From: an uncultured Tenacibaculum sp.
GTDB taxonomy: Bacteria; Bacteroidota; Bacteroidia; Flavobacteriales; Flavobacteriaceae
Direction: 5' to 3'
Length of the DNA stretch: 64,000 bases
Assembly (NCBI RefSeq): GCF_947499065.1
Contig: NZ_CANMMT010000006.1
Location: 124,001-188,000 of the forward strand
The position numbers and the translations under genes were made by a program. Numbering within the stretch: position 1 is the stretch's first letter; each line of letters opens with the position of its first letter. This document shows positions 18,177 to 27,270 of the stretch, piece after piece. Under the pieces are notes generated by a model. It saw only the letters and a list, made by a program, of their open reading frames with translations. It ran no database searches and was not told the origin of the DNA.

Positions 18177-19259
18177 ATGAAACGTAAATTAAGAATAAAC
18201 GGACATTCACATTTGTTACCTTATCCGGAAGAGATTCCACAGTTTATGAAAGACAAAGGGATTTTTTGGGTAGACAAGGACAAAAAATATATGCTTCAAA
18301 AAAACTGGAAACGACCAGTTACTGACTCTTCATTTTTCTTGGAAGAAAAGTTGGCTTGGATGGAGCACTTTAAAATAGATCATGCAGTAGTTTTGAATTT
18401 ATCTCAGCTATATGGAAATGGTTTGCGTTTAGAGGAAATGAAACAAGCCTTACGTTTTCAGAATGATTTCAATGCGCGAGTACAACACGATCATCCAAAT
18501 AAATTTACTTGTGGATTTGTGGTACACCCAGGTTTTGTTAGAGGAGCTTTATGGGAAATAGAACGTTGTGTTGAGGTTTTGGGTATGAGATTGTTGTGTT
18601 TACCAACACATTATATGGATACTATAGGTACATGGCGTTGTATTTTTGATGAAGAAAACGAACCTATTTTTGAATTAGCTAATAAGTATAATTTAGCTAT
18701 TGAAATTCATCCATATGATGGAGAAAAATTTATTAAACTAGAAAATACTTCTTGGCGTTTTCATTTAATTTGGATGTTAGCACAATGTGCAGATGCTTAT
18801 CATTTCTTAACGCTTAATGGATATTATGAAAAATATCCTAATATGCGTATATGTTTTGCTCATGGAGGACAATTAGCGCAAATGAATATAGGTCGTCGTA
18901 TCCAAGGTTTTGATGGGCGTTCAGATTTGTTCGAGGGTAAACAACACCCAAGAAAAGCAGTAGGGCATAAGAATATCTTTTTTGATACTTTAGTACACGA
19001 TACAGGTTCTTTAGAGTTATTAATAAAAAATCAAGGGTCGAAGCAAGTATTAATAGGGTTAGATGACCCTTATCCATTAGGAGAAATGGAAAGTGATAAA
19101 CAATCGTCATATCCAGGAAAAATATTAGATTTAGCCATCGATAGAAGTATTATTAGCGAAGAAGAGAAAGATGAGATATGGGAGGATAATGTACTTCAGT
19201 GGTTGTATGGAGATGATGAAAAAGCAAAACAAAATTTAATCAATAAAATTATTCAATAA
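18177..19259 (+). CDS. Aminocarboxymuconate-semialdehyde decarboxylase (ACMSD)
   Basis: The 360-aa amidohydrolase-superfamily enzyme decarboxylates 2-amino-3-carboxymuconate semialdehyde, diverting flux away from quinolinate and NAD toward catabolism. The zinc HxH motif is at residues 10-12 (NGHSHLL). Further signatures are the EIHPYDGE loop near residue 178, the CFAHGG histidine strand near 225 and the LIGLDDPYPLGE aspartate near 295. Length is normal. The next gene starts directly after its stop codon. Confidence 0.95.
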   Translation: MKRKLRINGHSHLLPYPEEIPQFMKDKGIFWVDKDKKYMLQKNWKRPVTDSSFFLEEKLAWMEHFKIDHAVVLNLSQLYGNGLRLEEMKQALRFQNDFNARVQHDHPNKFTCGFVVHPGFVRGALWEIERCVEVLGMRLLCLPTHYMDTIGTWRCIFDEENEPIFELANKYNLAIEIHPYDGEKFIKLENTSWRFHLIWMLAQCADAYHFLTLNGYYEKYPNMRICFAHGGQLAQMNIGRRIQGFDGRSDLFEGKQHPRKAVGHKNIFFDTLVHDTGSLELLIKNQGSKQVLIGLDDPYPLGEMESDKQSSYPGKILDLAIDRSIISEEEKDEIWEDNVLQWLYGDDEKAKQNLINKIIQ

Positions 19260-20366
19260 ATGAATCAAGTAACACAGTTTCATAACCTATCACATATTTG
19301 TATATCGTTCATTGGAGCTGTGTTACTATTAGCAATTTATTATAATATTAGAAAACGATTTAGAGTAGTTTTAGAAGAAGGGAATTCTATAAAAAGGGTT
19401 GACAGAGGTTTGCTTTATTTTAGTTTTGGAATGTTAGTTTGGGTGGTTTCAGGTACTTGGGCTTTTGTTGCAAATTACTTTTTATTTGAAACCACAACAA
19501 AGTATCAGATAGGGGTCAATATTTTGTCTACAATAAATAACTTGTTTTGGTTGTTGGCTTTGTATTATGTATATGATGCGCCAAAGTTTATTTATAGAAA
19601 TGAAAAGAATGTAAAGATTATTGCTGTAATAATTTTGGCAGTTGCGAGTATAACTTTGTTATTGTCATCTATAGTAGGAAATGAAGTGTTTTATGGAATA
19701 AAACTAGCTTCAGTACCAGATGTCCTACTTACTACCTTTTTATGTTTTTTAATGGGGGTTTCTTTTTATAGAACTTTTATGCATCGCGATTTAAAACTAG
19801 TAGCTTTTATTTCTATTATAGCAATAACATTGTTGTTTGTTTCGCAATTATCGGATGTATTTGTGAATTTGGATGATGATTTTATTAATCAATTAATACG
19901 AATCATTGCTAAAACATCTTTGGTTTCAGTTTTTTTAGTTTTAGGAACAAGTTGGGTAATACAGTTGGCTAGTATGCCTAAGCCTAATGAAATGAAAATT
20001 AGTTTTCTTGATTGGTCGTTAGTGCAGTTAAGTATTCCATCAAAAGGAATTATTAATGAAAAAATTGATTTTGGTTCAAAAACAACTCAGTATAAAAACC
20101 TTATGAACTTTGCTTATAAGAGAAAGTATTTAGAGCCAGAAAAGCAATCTATAGTAGTAAATTCAGGAGGAGAAATTAAAAGTCAAACATATTTAACACG
20201 AATAATAGATAATATTAATGCGATACTTTCTTTAGAGGAGGAAAATAAGTTAGAGCGCAAAGATTTAATTACTTTTATTGGAGAAAGTAAATATCGTTTG
20301 CGCATATTACCTGAATATATATTATTTGATAAAGCTCTTTTAAAAGAATTTGAAAGAGAATTATAA
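19260..20366 (+). CDS. Seven-helix membrane protein with C-terminal cytosolic domain, unknown function
   Basis: The 368-aa protein has about seven predicted membrane helices in residues 10-240, a layout like 7TM sensor modules. A hydrophilic C-terminal domain of about 120 residues (from SFLDWSLVQL) looks helical with a small sheet, compatible with a winged-helix or signalling output module, but it has no histidine-kinase, GGDEF or LytTR motif. It begins at the base after the ACMSD stop, so it is the last gene of the operon. It may sense or move a kynurenine-pathway metabolite. It converges with the tolC-like gene with a six-base overlap. Confidence 0.7.
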   Translation: MNQVTQFHNLSHICISFIGAVLLLAIYYNIRKRFRVVLEEGNSIKRVDRGLLYFSFGMLVWVVSGTWAFVANYFLFETTTKYQIGVNILSTINNLFWLLALYYVYDAPKFIYRNEKNVKIIAVIILAVASITLLLSSIVGNEVFYGIKLASVPDVLLTTFLCFLMGVSFYRTFMHRDLKLVAFISIIAITLLFVSQLSDVFVNLDDDFINQLIRIIAKTSLVSVFLVLGTSWVIQLASMPKPNEMKISFLDWSLVQLSIPSKGIINEKIDFGSKTTQYKNLMNFAYKRKYLEPEKQSIVVNSGGEIKSQTYLTRIIDNINAILSLEEENKLERKDLITFIGESKYRLRILPEYILFDKALLKEFEREL

Positions 20367-21764
20367 CGTGTTTAATTTTCCAAGTAGTTTGAAAAATTTA
20401 CTTTGTGTTTTAGCAAATTTATAATTGTTTTCAATTGCCTTTAATTGAGTTTCAATTAGTTTTACTTCTCTATAATTAATTAAAAAAACAGAACTTTCTC
20501 CTAGGGTAAATTTTCTTTCTTCACTTTTTACAATAGTATTGTAATCGTTTACAAGATTTTTTAGAATATTATTTTGAGTTTCTAAAGAGGCTATTTCTTG
20601 TTCGGTAGCCTTAATTTTGTTAAGTAAGCTTGTTTTTGTTGAAGCAATTTCAAAGTCTATGTCTTGCAATTTTATTTTGGCTAACTTTAAATCACCTCTA
20701 GATTTTCTTAAAAATAAAGGGATGCTTACTTGAAGTGATTTTTTATAGTTGGCAACTTTAAAAGAATCGAAATTATTAATATCTGAACTTAAAAGGTTGT
20801 ACTGGAAATCTACTTTAGGTAACAAGTTGTTGATTTTTAGGTTTTTGTTAATTTGTAGGTTTCTCCTCTTTAACTCTAATAATTTTAATTTAGGATGTCC
20901 ATCGATACTAGTTGAGGTATTGATGATAGAATTGTTTAAAAGAATTTCAATTTTTGAAAAAGTATCAGGTGTAGGAGTTATATTTTCTCTTAATACCATA
21001 GGAGTGTTGTCTCCAATCCATAAATAGTTAGATAACTCTAAAGTAGATTTAACATATTTAATTCTGGCTTTTTCTAAATCTAGTTTTCTGCTGTCAAAAT
21101 TTATTCGAGCCTCTAAAGTGTCAATGGCAGGTTTGTCTCCAGCTTTGTAACTTTTTATAACATTATCTAATCTAAATTTAGCATTGTTTTTATAGTTTTT
21201 AAAAACATCAAAACTTTGATAGTGTTTAGCCCAATTTAAATAAGCACTAATAGAGTTGAAAAGAATATCGTTTACAACAAGTTGTTGTTCTAGTTTTCCT
21301 TGTTTTACGTATAGTTTAGCCTGTTTTAAAGCAGCCATTCTTTTATTTATAAAAAGATTTTTAGCAAGAGAAACAGAAATACCTACGTTATATAACCCAT
21401 CTTCAGGAACATTTAGCTCTGGATTTAAATATTGACCTGAGTTGTTTTCATAACTACCTTTTAGTTCAATTCCATACCAAGTAGGAATTTTAAAAACTGA
21501 GTTTAATTTCTCAAAATATTCGGTGTTTTTAAATTCTTTTTTTTCGAAATCTACTTCAATTTTAGGATCAAAAGCTCCTCTTGCTTTTAGTAATTTAGCT
21601 TCATTTGTGCTTGTAATTAAATTTGCTTGCTTAATTACAGGGTGAAACTTCTTTACATATCCTAAATATTCTTCTAAGCTTAATTGATTTAAACTAGTAT
21701 TGTTTTGAGAATACGTGCAAAAACTTATAAATAAAAATATAAAAAGTAAACTCTTAAACTTCAT
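20361..21764 (-). CDS. TolC-family outer-membrane efflux protein
   Basis: The 467-aa protein has a signal peptide (MKFKSLLFIFLFISFCTYS) and the long alpha-helical repeats of outer-membrane factors, including LEEYLGYVKKFHPVIKQA at the N-terminal helix and a second repeat in the C-terminal half. It would form the outer-membrane exit duct for the ABC/HlyD pair encoded upstream; its start shares one base with the HlyD stop. Best seen as the last gene of the tetR-ABC-hlyD-tolC operon. Confidence 0.9.
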   Translation of the reverse strand: MKFKSLLFIFLFISFCTYSQNNTSLNQLSLEEYLGYVKKFHPVIKQANLITSTNEAKLLKARGAFDPKIEVDFEKKEFKNTEYFEKLNSVFKIPTWYGIELKGSYENNSGQYLNPELNVPEDGLYNVGISVSLAKNLFINKRMAALKQAKLYVKQGKLEQQLVVNDILFNSISAYLNWAKHYQSFDVFKNYKNNAKFRLDNVIKSYKAGDKPAIDTLEARINFDSRKLDLEKARIKYVKSTLELSNYLWIGDNTPMVLRENITPTPDTFSKIEILLNNSIINTSTSIDGHPKLKLLELKRRNLQINKNLKINNLLPKVDFQYNLLSSDINNFDSFKVANYKKSLQVSIPLFLRKSRGDLKLAKIKLQDIDFEIASTKTSLLNKIKATEQEIASLETQNNILKNLVNDYNTIVKSEERKFTLGESSVFLINYREVKLIETQLKAIENNYKFAKTQSKFFKLLGKLNTL

Positions 21765-23122
21765 TATTTCTTCTTCTTGTCTTTTTGATTATTATCTTTT
21801 TTTGGTTGATAGAAGTTTGGAGGGAAACTGTTTATTTGTCTCCATAATTCAAACCAAATAGGTACATTTTCTAGTAATGCAATGGTTTTAGCTCCAGAAC
21901 CTACTCTAATAGCTTTTGGCCATGGTTGAGAATCATTGTTAGGAACAATTAACACGCGGTATTTACCATTATCGCTAATAAAATTTTCTATTGCGATTAC
22001 TTTAGCACTATAGGTACCATAAGATGCGTTAGGCCATCCACTAAAAACAATAGCAGGCCATCCATCGAATTGTACACGTACTTCTTCGTTAATATGAATA
22101 AGAGGTAAATCTATTGGTTCTATGAACATTTCTACTGCTAAATCGTAATTTGCAGGCATTATTTTAACTAAAGCTTCGCCTTCTTTAAAAGTCTCACCAA
22201 TACCAGATTTTATAGCTTTATTAATGTACCCATCTTGAGGTGCAGTAACATATAATAGAGAATTTCTTTTGCTATAATTAGATAAGCTGGTTTCTAATTT
22301 AGATACTTGAACTTCTGCATCTAAAGCATTTGATTCAGCTGTGTATAAATTACTTTCAGCCTTTGAAATTTTATCAGTATAAGATGCTTGAATACTATTT
22401 ATTGCAATTTGTGCATTTAATACGTTGTTTTTAGAATTAAGTAGCTTATTTTCTTGAGAAACCAATTTAGCTGATTGTTCTTGAAGCTTTGCTCTTTTTT
22501 CTTCTACATCCTTTACAGCTTTTAAACCCTCTTTTTCAAGCATGACTGTTCTGTCAAATTGAGTTTTTGCAATTTGTAGTTTTATTTTTACAGCTTTTAA
22601 ATCTATGCTGTCAGTTTTAACTTTTAAATGAGATTGCTCTAGTTTATTTTTAGCTTGCTGTAGTTTTAAAACACGCTCGCTTTTTAAGGCGCTAATTTGT
22701 GTTTTTAAAGCATTTACTTTATTGTTATATGCTTTTACAGAAAGACTTTTAGAATTTAATTGTTGCCCAGTTCTTTCGGTTAGTTTGCTGTCAAAATAAT
22801 CGCTTTTTATTTCAGAGATTCTTAAAATTGTATCACCTTTTTTTACAAAAGTACCTTCTTGAACAAACCATTGCTCAATTCGCCCAGGAATTTGAGATTG
22901 TAAAGTTTGTGGACGTTGATTAGGTTTCAAAGTAGTTACTCTACCAGTACTAGAAACATTTTGTGTCCATGGTAAAAACAGTATAATTGCTAGAGCAAAT
23001 AAAAATCCTAGTAAAAACTTTCTAAAAAGTCTATGGTGTACTTTAGTAAAGATAACTTTACCAGATTTCAATTTGGTTACATCAATATGGTTTGAGATAC
23101 TATTCGTAGATATGTTTAACAT
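21764..23122 (-). CDS. HlyD-family periplasmic adaptor protein
   Basis: The 452-aa membrane-fusion protein has one N-terminal membrane helix (about residues 34-52) and a biotinyl-lipoyl-like half (QIPGRIEQWFVQEGTFVKKGDTIL). A coiled-coil hairpin of roughly 190 residues (about 120-300) is followed by the second lipoyl half (VTAPQDGYINKAI) and a beta-barrel. It ends in a Lys-rich tail. It connects the inner-membrane ABC protein to the TolC-like duct, and all three genes are nearly contiguous. Confidence 0.92.
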   Translation of the reverse strand: MLNISTNSISNHIDVTKLKSGKVIFTKVHHRLFRKFLLGFLFALAIILFLPWTQNVSSTGRVTTLKPNQRPQTLQSQIPGRIEQWFVQEGTFVKKGDTILRISEIKSDYFDSKLTERTGQQLNSKSLSVKAYNNKVNALKTQISALKSERVLKLQQAKNKLEQSHLKVKTDSIDLKAVKIKLQIAKTQFDRTVMLEKEGLKAVKDVEEKRAKLQEQSAKLVSQENKLLNSKNNVLNAQIAINSIQASYTDKISKAESNLYTAESNALDAEVQVSKLETSLSNYSKRNSLLYVTAPQDGYINKAIKSGIGETFKEGEALVKIMPANYDLAVEMFIEPIDLPLIHINEEVRVQFDGWPAIVFSGWPNASYGTYSAKVIAIENFISDNGKYRVLIVPNNDSQPWPKAIRVGSGAKTIALLENVPIWFELWRQINSFPPNFYQPKKDNNQKDKKKK

Positions 23123-23135
23123 ATGTATGTTCTTT

Positions 23136-24797
23136 TTAATTTACAATAACTCCTTTTACAAGGGTTATTTGTTTGTTGCATTTCTTTTTCCAAGCATCGT
23201 TACTGCTTACTATAATTAACCCCCAAGGTTTTGATTTGTCTGTGATGTAATCAATTATTTTTTGAGCTTCCTCTTTTTCTAATTGATCAAGAGGGTCTTC
23301 TAGTATTAGCAGTTTTGGTTTACTGATTATAGCTCTTGCTAAAATTAATTTTTTAGCTACTGTGTAACCAATTAACTTACCTTCTGGTTGAATAAAAGTA
23401 TCTAAGCCGTTAGGTTGATGTTTTAGAAAATAAGACAAGCCAATGGCATCAAATAATTCATAAATTTCTTTATCGGTAATTTTTTCATCACCAAAAGTTA
23501 TGTTTTCACGAATTGTACCTTCAAACGGAGTTTCTTCTGAAAGTGATAATCCTAAATTTGATCTATAACTATTTAATAAAAGGCTTTTTATCGATAAATT
23601 ATTGATAAAGATATTTCCAGAAGTTGGTTCAATAACTCCAGCAATCATTTGCAATAAGCTAGATTTTCCTGAGCTACTTTTTCCTTGAACTAAAACTCTA
23701 TCTTTTGGATTAATTGTAAAAGAGATATCATTAAGTATAGGTGTTTCCTTTGCTGAAGTTACATAGCTTGCATTTTGAATCTCTATTTTAAATTCGTCAA
23801 AATTCTCAACATTTGTTCCTTTTTGAGATTCAATTGGTTTATCTACTACTTGACCTAGTTTTTCAATTGAAGTTAATACATCGTAAAAAGATTCAAGTCC
23901 AACAATAAGTTTTTCAACAGAGTTAATAACCAATAAAATGATGATTTCTGCTGCAACGAATTGACCAATATTCATTTGCTGGTTCAATACAAGAAATCCA
24001 CCAATTAATAATAGTCCAGCTGTTACTATAACTTTAAAGCTAATCATTTGAATATACTGAGTAACTAATACTCTAAAGTGACTTTCTCTTGACTGTAAGT
24101 ATTCACTTACTAAATCATCACTTTTTTGTAATGCCAAAGTTGTTTTACCTGATAACTTAAAGCTAATAATAGTACGAGCAATTTCTTGTAGCCAGTGTGC
24201 AACTTTATATTTGTTTTTAGATTCTTTTAAACTAGTTTCTAATCCTTTTTCTGCAGTGAATTTAAATACAATATAAATTAATAACAGTAAAAGAATACCA
24301 AATACAATAAAAAATGGATGATAAAAAGAAAGTAATATTAAGGCAAAAATAATTTGTAAAAATGCCGAAGGCACATCAATAAGAACTTTAGAAAGTCCTT
24401 TTTGAATAGTTAGTGTATCAAAAAATCTATTAGCCAATTCAGGAGGGTAATAGTTTTCTAATTCTTTCATTTTTATTTTAGGAAATCGATAACTTAACTC
24501 AATAGAAGCTCTAGTAAATATTCGTTGTTGAATAGTTTCTATGATTCTAATTTGCATCAATTTCAAAACTCCACTAAACGCTACACCACAGGTAACTAAT
24601 ATTACCAAAACAATCCAAGAAGCTGATACTTGAGCAGCTTGAAGTAAATTAATAATAGCTTGTATTCCTAAAGGAAGAGATAGGGCAACAATTCCTTCAA
24701 ATATGGCGTAGTATCCAATTTGGAATGTATCTTTTTTTTCAAGGTTTAATAAGCCAACAAAACGTTTCCAAGGGGTTAGTGTTTTATTATCGTTCAT
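23136..24797 (-). CDS. ABC exporter half-transporter with degenerate nucleotide-binding domain
   Basis: The 553-aa protein has a type I exporter membrane domain (about residues 20-320, six helices) and a C-terminal nucleotide-binding domain. Walker A is intact (GKSSSGKSS near residue 370). Most other motifs are altered. The signature LSGGQ position reads IGYTV, Walker B reads LLILEDP with Asp and Glu exchanged, the H-loop reads VSSND without His, and the Q-loop lacks Gln. There is no peptidase domain. ATG 24797 is preferred over TTG 24803, and either start overlaps tetR. The adaptor and duct genes suggest export, but ATP hydrolysis may be weak or asymmetric. Confidence 0.9.
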   Translation of the reverse strand: MNDNKTLTPWKRFVGLLNLEKKDTFQIGYYAIFEGIVALSLPLGIQAIINLLQAAQVSASWIVLVILVTCGVAFSGVLKLMQIRIIETIQQRIFTRASIELSYRFPKIKMKELENYYPPELANRFFDTLTIQKGLSKVLIDVPSAFLQIIFALILLSFYHPFFIVFGILLLLLIYIVFKFTAEKGLETSLKESKNKYKVAHWLQEIARTIISFKLSGKTTLALQKSDDLVSEYLQSRESHFRVLVTQYIQMISFKVIVTAGLLLIGGFLVLNQQMNIGQFVAAEIIILLVINSVEKLIVGLESFYDVLTSIEKLGQVVDKPIESQKGTNVENFDEFKIEIQNASYVTSAKETPILNDISFTINPKDRVLVQGKSSSGKSSLLQMIAGVIEPTSGNIFINNLSIKSLLLNSYRSNLGLSLSEETPFEGTIRENITFGDEKITDKEIYELFDAIGLSYFLKHQPNGLDTFIQPEGKLIGYTVAKKLILARAIISKPKLLILEDPLDQLEKEEAQKIIDYITDKSKPWGLIIVSSNDAWKKKCNKQITLVKGVIVN

Positions 24798-25467
24798 TAG
24801 CAAGAGTGTTAAGAGTTAAGTCAATAAAAAATGATGTTGGTGTTATTTGGTCATCACAATTCGTTAATGTTTTAAAATGTTGTCTAATGAATTGTTGATG
24901 TAAAGCTCCTTCAATAATAGTACTAGCTAATGTTAAAGGATGTTTGTATGAAGGTGTATATTGGCTAATAATGCTAGCTAACCGTCTAACTACTTCTTTG
25001 TATAATCTAAAAAAGCCTTCTTTGTTTTCTGAATCTACTTTTTTTGTAGAATAAGATTTAGAATTTTCATCTATTACAATTCGGTTTAATAAAATCTCAT
25101 TAATGTGAGAGAAATTACTATCCTGTTTAGTAGTTTTAGTAACTACTTCAATGGCTTTACTTAGCTTATCTTTTGAATCTTGAATACTATAAGTTTCAAT
25201 AACTAATTGATATTGTATCCATCCCCAGTACCAGGAAGTTAGGTAGATTAATAGCTTGTGCTTACTTTCAAAATATCTATAAATAGAACTTTCGTTTGAA
25301 CCTATTTTTTGACCTAGTTTTTTAAAGTTAAATTTTTCAAAACCAATTTCTTCAATAAGTACAATACTATGTTCAATAATTCTTTTTCCTAAGTCGGATG
25401 TCTCAGGGTCTTTAATATAAATTCCACAAGGAATTTCAATTTTAAGATTTGAAAGTAGATTTTTCAT
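24787..25467 (-). CDS. TetR-family transcriptional regulator
   Basis: The 226-aa protein has a TetR-type helix-turn-helix near residues 45-70 (FNFKKLGQKIGSNESSIYRY followed by F-SKHKLLIYL) and an all-helical ligand-binding domain. It is the first gene of the export operon and overlaps the ABC gene by 11 bases. A perfect palindrome lies 25 bases upstream of its start and overlaps the -7 element, so I infer autorepression of the whole operon, relieved by an exported compound. Confidence 0.88.
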   Translation of the reverse strand: MKNLLSNLKIEIPCGIYIKDPETSDLGKRIIEHSIVLIEEIGFEKFNFKKLGQKIGSNESSIYRYFESKHKLLIYLTSWYWGWIQYQLVIETYSIQDSKDKLSKAIEVVTKTTKQDSNFSHINEILLNRIVIDENSKSYSTKKVDSENKEGFFRLYKEVVRRLASIISQYTPSYKHPLTLASTIIEGALHQQFIRQHFKTLTNCDDQITPTSFFIDLTLNTLANER

Positions 25468-25485
25468 AAATAATTATTATATCTG

Positions 25486-25493
25486 CAAATTTA
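25486..25493 (-). promoter_or_regulatory. -7 element of the tetR-ABC-hlyD-tolC operon
   Basis: On the minus strand this is TAAATTTG, a full TAnnTTTG match, 18 bases before the tetR start. Its first two bases belong to the adjoining palindrome. Confidence 0.5.
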
Positions 25494-25508
25494 ATAGTAT
25501 TACTATTA
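25492..25508. promoter_or_regulatory. Palindromic TetR operator candidate
   Basis: TAATAGTA - T - TACTATTA is a perfect 8-1-8 inverted repeat. It covers the promoter spacer upstream of and touching the -7 element, the position of a classic repressor site. A TetR dimer bound here would block polymerase. Confidence 0.6.
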
Positions 25509-25611
25509 GTTTAGTGAGTTAAAATGTTAAACCTTTATTAATGCTGGGTTTTTTAAGGGTTACAAAAACTCACAAAACTTATTTTTTATAACAATTTACT
25601 ACAGTGTTTTA

Positions 25612-25649
25612 AAAAGTTTTAGTCAAAAAATAGTTTAGCTAAAACTTTT
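25612..25649. repeat. 11-bp inverted repeat upstream of the POT transporter
   Basis: AAAAGTTTTAG (25612-25622) and its exact reverse complement CTAAAACTTTT (25639-25649) flank a 16-base spacer. The repeat ends seven bases before the transporter ATG. It could be an operator or a hairpin in the leader that affects translation. Confidence 0.4.
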
Positions 25650-25655
25650 ATTTAT

Positions 25656-27203
25656 ATGAAAACTTATACGTCAACAACAGATGTTTTTGGTCATCCAAGA
25701 GGACTACTGTATTTATTTTTTGCAGAATTATGGGAGCGTTTTTCCTTTTATGGTATGAGAGCCTTGTTGGTGCTTTACATGACAAAACATTTACTTTTTT
25801 CAGATGAAATGTCTTTCGGGATTTATGCAGCTTATATGTCTTTAGTGTATGTAACTCCAATGATTGGAGGTGTACTTGCTGATAAAATTTTAGGGTTTAG
25901 AAAGGCTATTATATTAGGAGGTGTTTTAATGGCTTTAGGTCACTTTTTTTTAACTTTTGAACATCCAGTGTTTTTCTATAGTTCATTGTCGCTAATAATA
26001 GTAGGAAATGGTTTTTTTAAACCGAATATATCTTCTTTTGTAGGTAAGCTATATAAGAAAGAAGATACCAGACGAGATGCAGGGTTTACAATATTTTATA
26101 TGGGGGTTAATATAGGTGGAGCAGTAGCTCCATTATTATGCGCATGGTTAGCAGAATCATATGGCTGGCATTATGGATTTGTTTTAGCTGGTATTGGGAT
26201 GTTAATAGGTTTGTTCGTTTTTAACAATGGGCTTAAAAGAGAAGTTTTTGAAGATCACGGTTTAATTCCTAATGAAGCATTGTATAATAGAAAAAGTTTA
26301 GGGCTAAAGTCGGGAAATTTAGTAACAATTGGAGCTTTTTTGTCAGTACCTATTTTTGCATTAATTGTACGTTTTCATCAATTTGAGCATTATTTGGTTT
26401 GGGTAGTTTCGCTTTTTTTAATTGTATACTTAAGCTATATTCTAAAACAGGTTACTTTGTCAGAGCGTAAACAGTTATTAGTGGCAGTCTATTTTACAGT
26501 TTTGTATACATTATTTTCGGCTATTTTTGAACAAGCAGGGAGTTCGTTAACATTATTTGCTGATAGAAATGTTAATTTAGTTTTAATGAATGCAGCTCAA
26601 ACGAACAGTATAAATTCAGGCTTTATAATACTACTGGCAATACCATTTTCAATGCTTTGGATTTTTTTAAACAAGATAAAAAGAAACCCTAATTCGGTAG
26701 TTAAATTTGGTTTAGGATTGTTTTTTTTAGGTTTAGGATTTGTTGTATTTGGTTTATCGGCTCAACAGGTTGATGAGTTTGCTAAAACGCCAATGTTTTA
26801 TTTGGTATTAGGAACTTTTGTATATACAGTGGGGGAGTTGTTTTTGTCACCAATAGGTTTATCAAAAATGACAGAATTATCACCGTTAAAATATGTAGCT
26901 TTTATAATGGGAGTTTGGTTCTCTGCTAATTTTTACGGACATTTTTTTGCTGGAAAAATAGCTAAACTAACAGCTGTTTCTAATGGTGAAATAGGGGTGT
27001 TTTCAAAAGGTGTCTTTGGAGAAGTTACAGAGTTTGTAACTGGTTTGTCGAGTGAGGTTATAATGCAAAAAACAGAGGTGTTTAAACAGTTGTATACTTA
27101 TGTGTCAGTGTATGCAAATTTTGGAATTATAGCTTCGTTAATAGGAGTATTGGTTATAATATTTTCTTTGCCTATAAAACGAATGATGAAAGGTATTCAT
27201 TAA
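25656..27203 (+). CDS. POT/PTR-family proton-dependent oligopeptide transporter
   Basis: The 515-aa major-facilitator protein carries the POT family proton-coupling motif ELWERFSFYGMRALL (ExxER) in helix 1. The PTR2-type signature MIGGVLADKILGFRKAII and the helix-5 segment FYMGVNIGGAVAP are also present. It has about 14 helices. Such proteins import di- and tripeptides with protons across the inner membrane. It is monocistronic and ends at a bidirectional terminator. Confidence 0.94.
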   Translation: MKTYTSTTDVFGHPRGLLYLFFAELWERFSFYGMRALLVLYMTKHLLFSDEMSFGIYAAYMSLVYVTPMIGGVLADKILGFRKAIILGGVLMALGHFFLTFEHPVFFYSSLSLIIVGNGFFKPNISSFVGKLYKKEDTRRDAGFTIFYMGVNIGGAVAPLLCAWLAESYGWHYGFVLAGIGMLIGLFVFNNGLKREVFEDHGLIPNEALYNRKSLGLKSGNLVTIGAFLSVPIFALIVRFHQFEHYLVWVVSLFLIVYLSYILKQVTLSERKQLLVAVYFTVLYTLFSAIFEQAGSSLTLFADRNVNLVLMNAAQTNSINSGFIILLAIPFSMLWIFLNKIKRNPNSVVKFGLGLFFLGLGFVVFGLSAQQVDEFAKTPMFYLVLGTFVYTVGELFLSPIGLSKMTELSPLKYVAFIMGVWFSANFYGHFFAGKIAKLTAVSNGEIGVFSKGVFGEVTEFVTGLSSEVIMQKTEVFKQLYTYVSVYANFGIIASLIGVLVIIFSLPIKRMMKGIH

Positions 27204-27223
27204 ATAAAATATTAATCAAAAAA

Positions 27224-27253
27224 AAGCCTAAGATTTGTTCTTAGGCTTTTATA
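27224..27253. terminator. Bidirectional terminator between the POT transporter and YceI genes
   Basis: AAGCCTAAGA (27224-27233) and TCTTAGGCTT (27239-27248) form a ten-pair stem with a five-base loop. A-tracts precede it and T-tracts follow it, so it can end transcription from both convergent genes. Confidence 0.85.
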
Positions 27254-27270
27254 TATATGTGTAATAAGTT

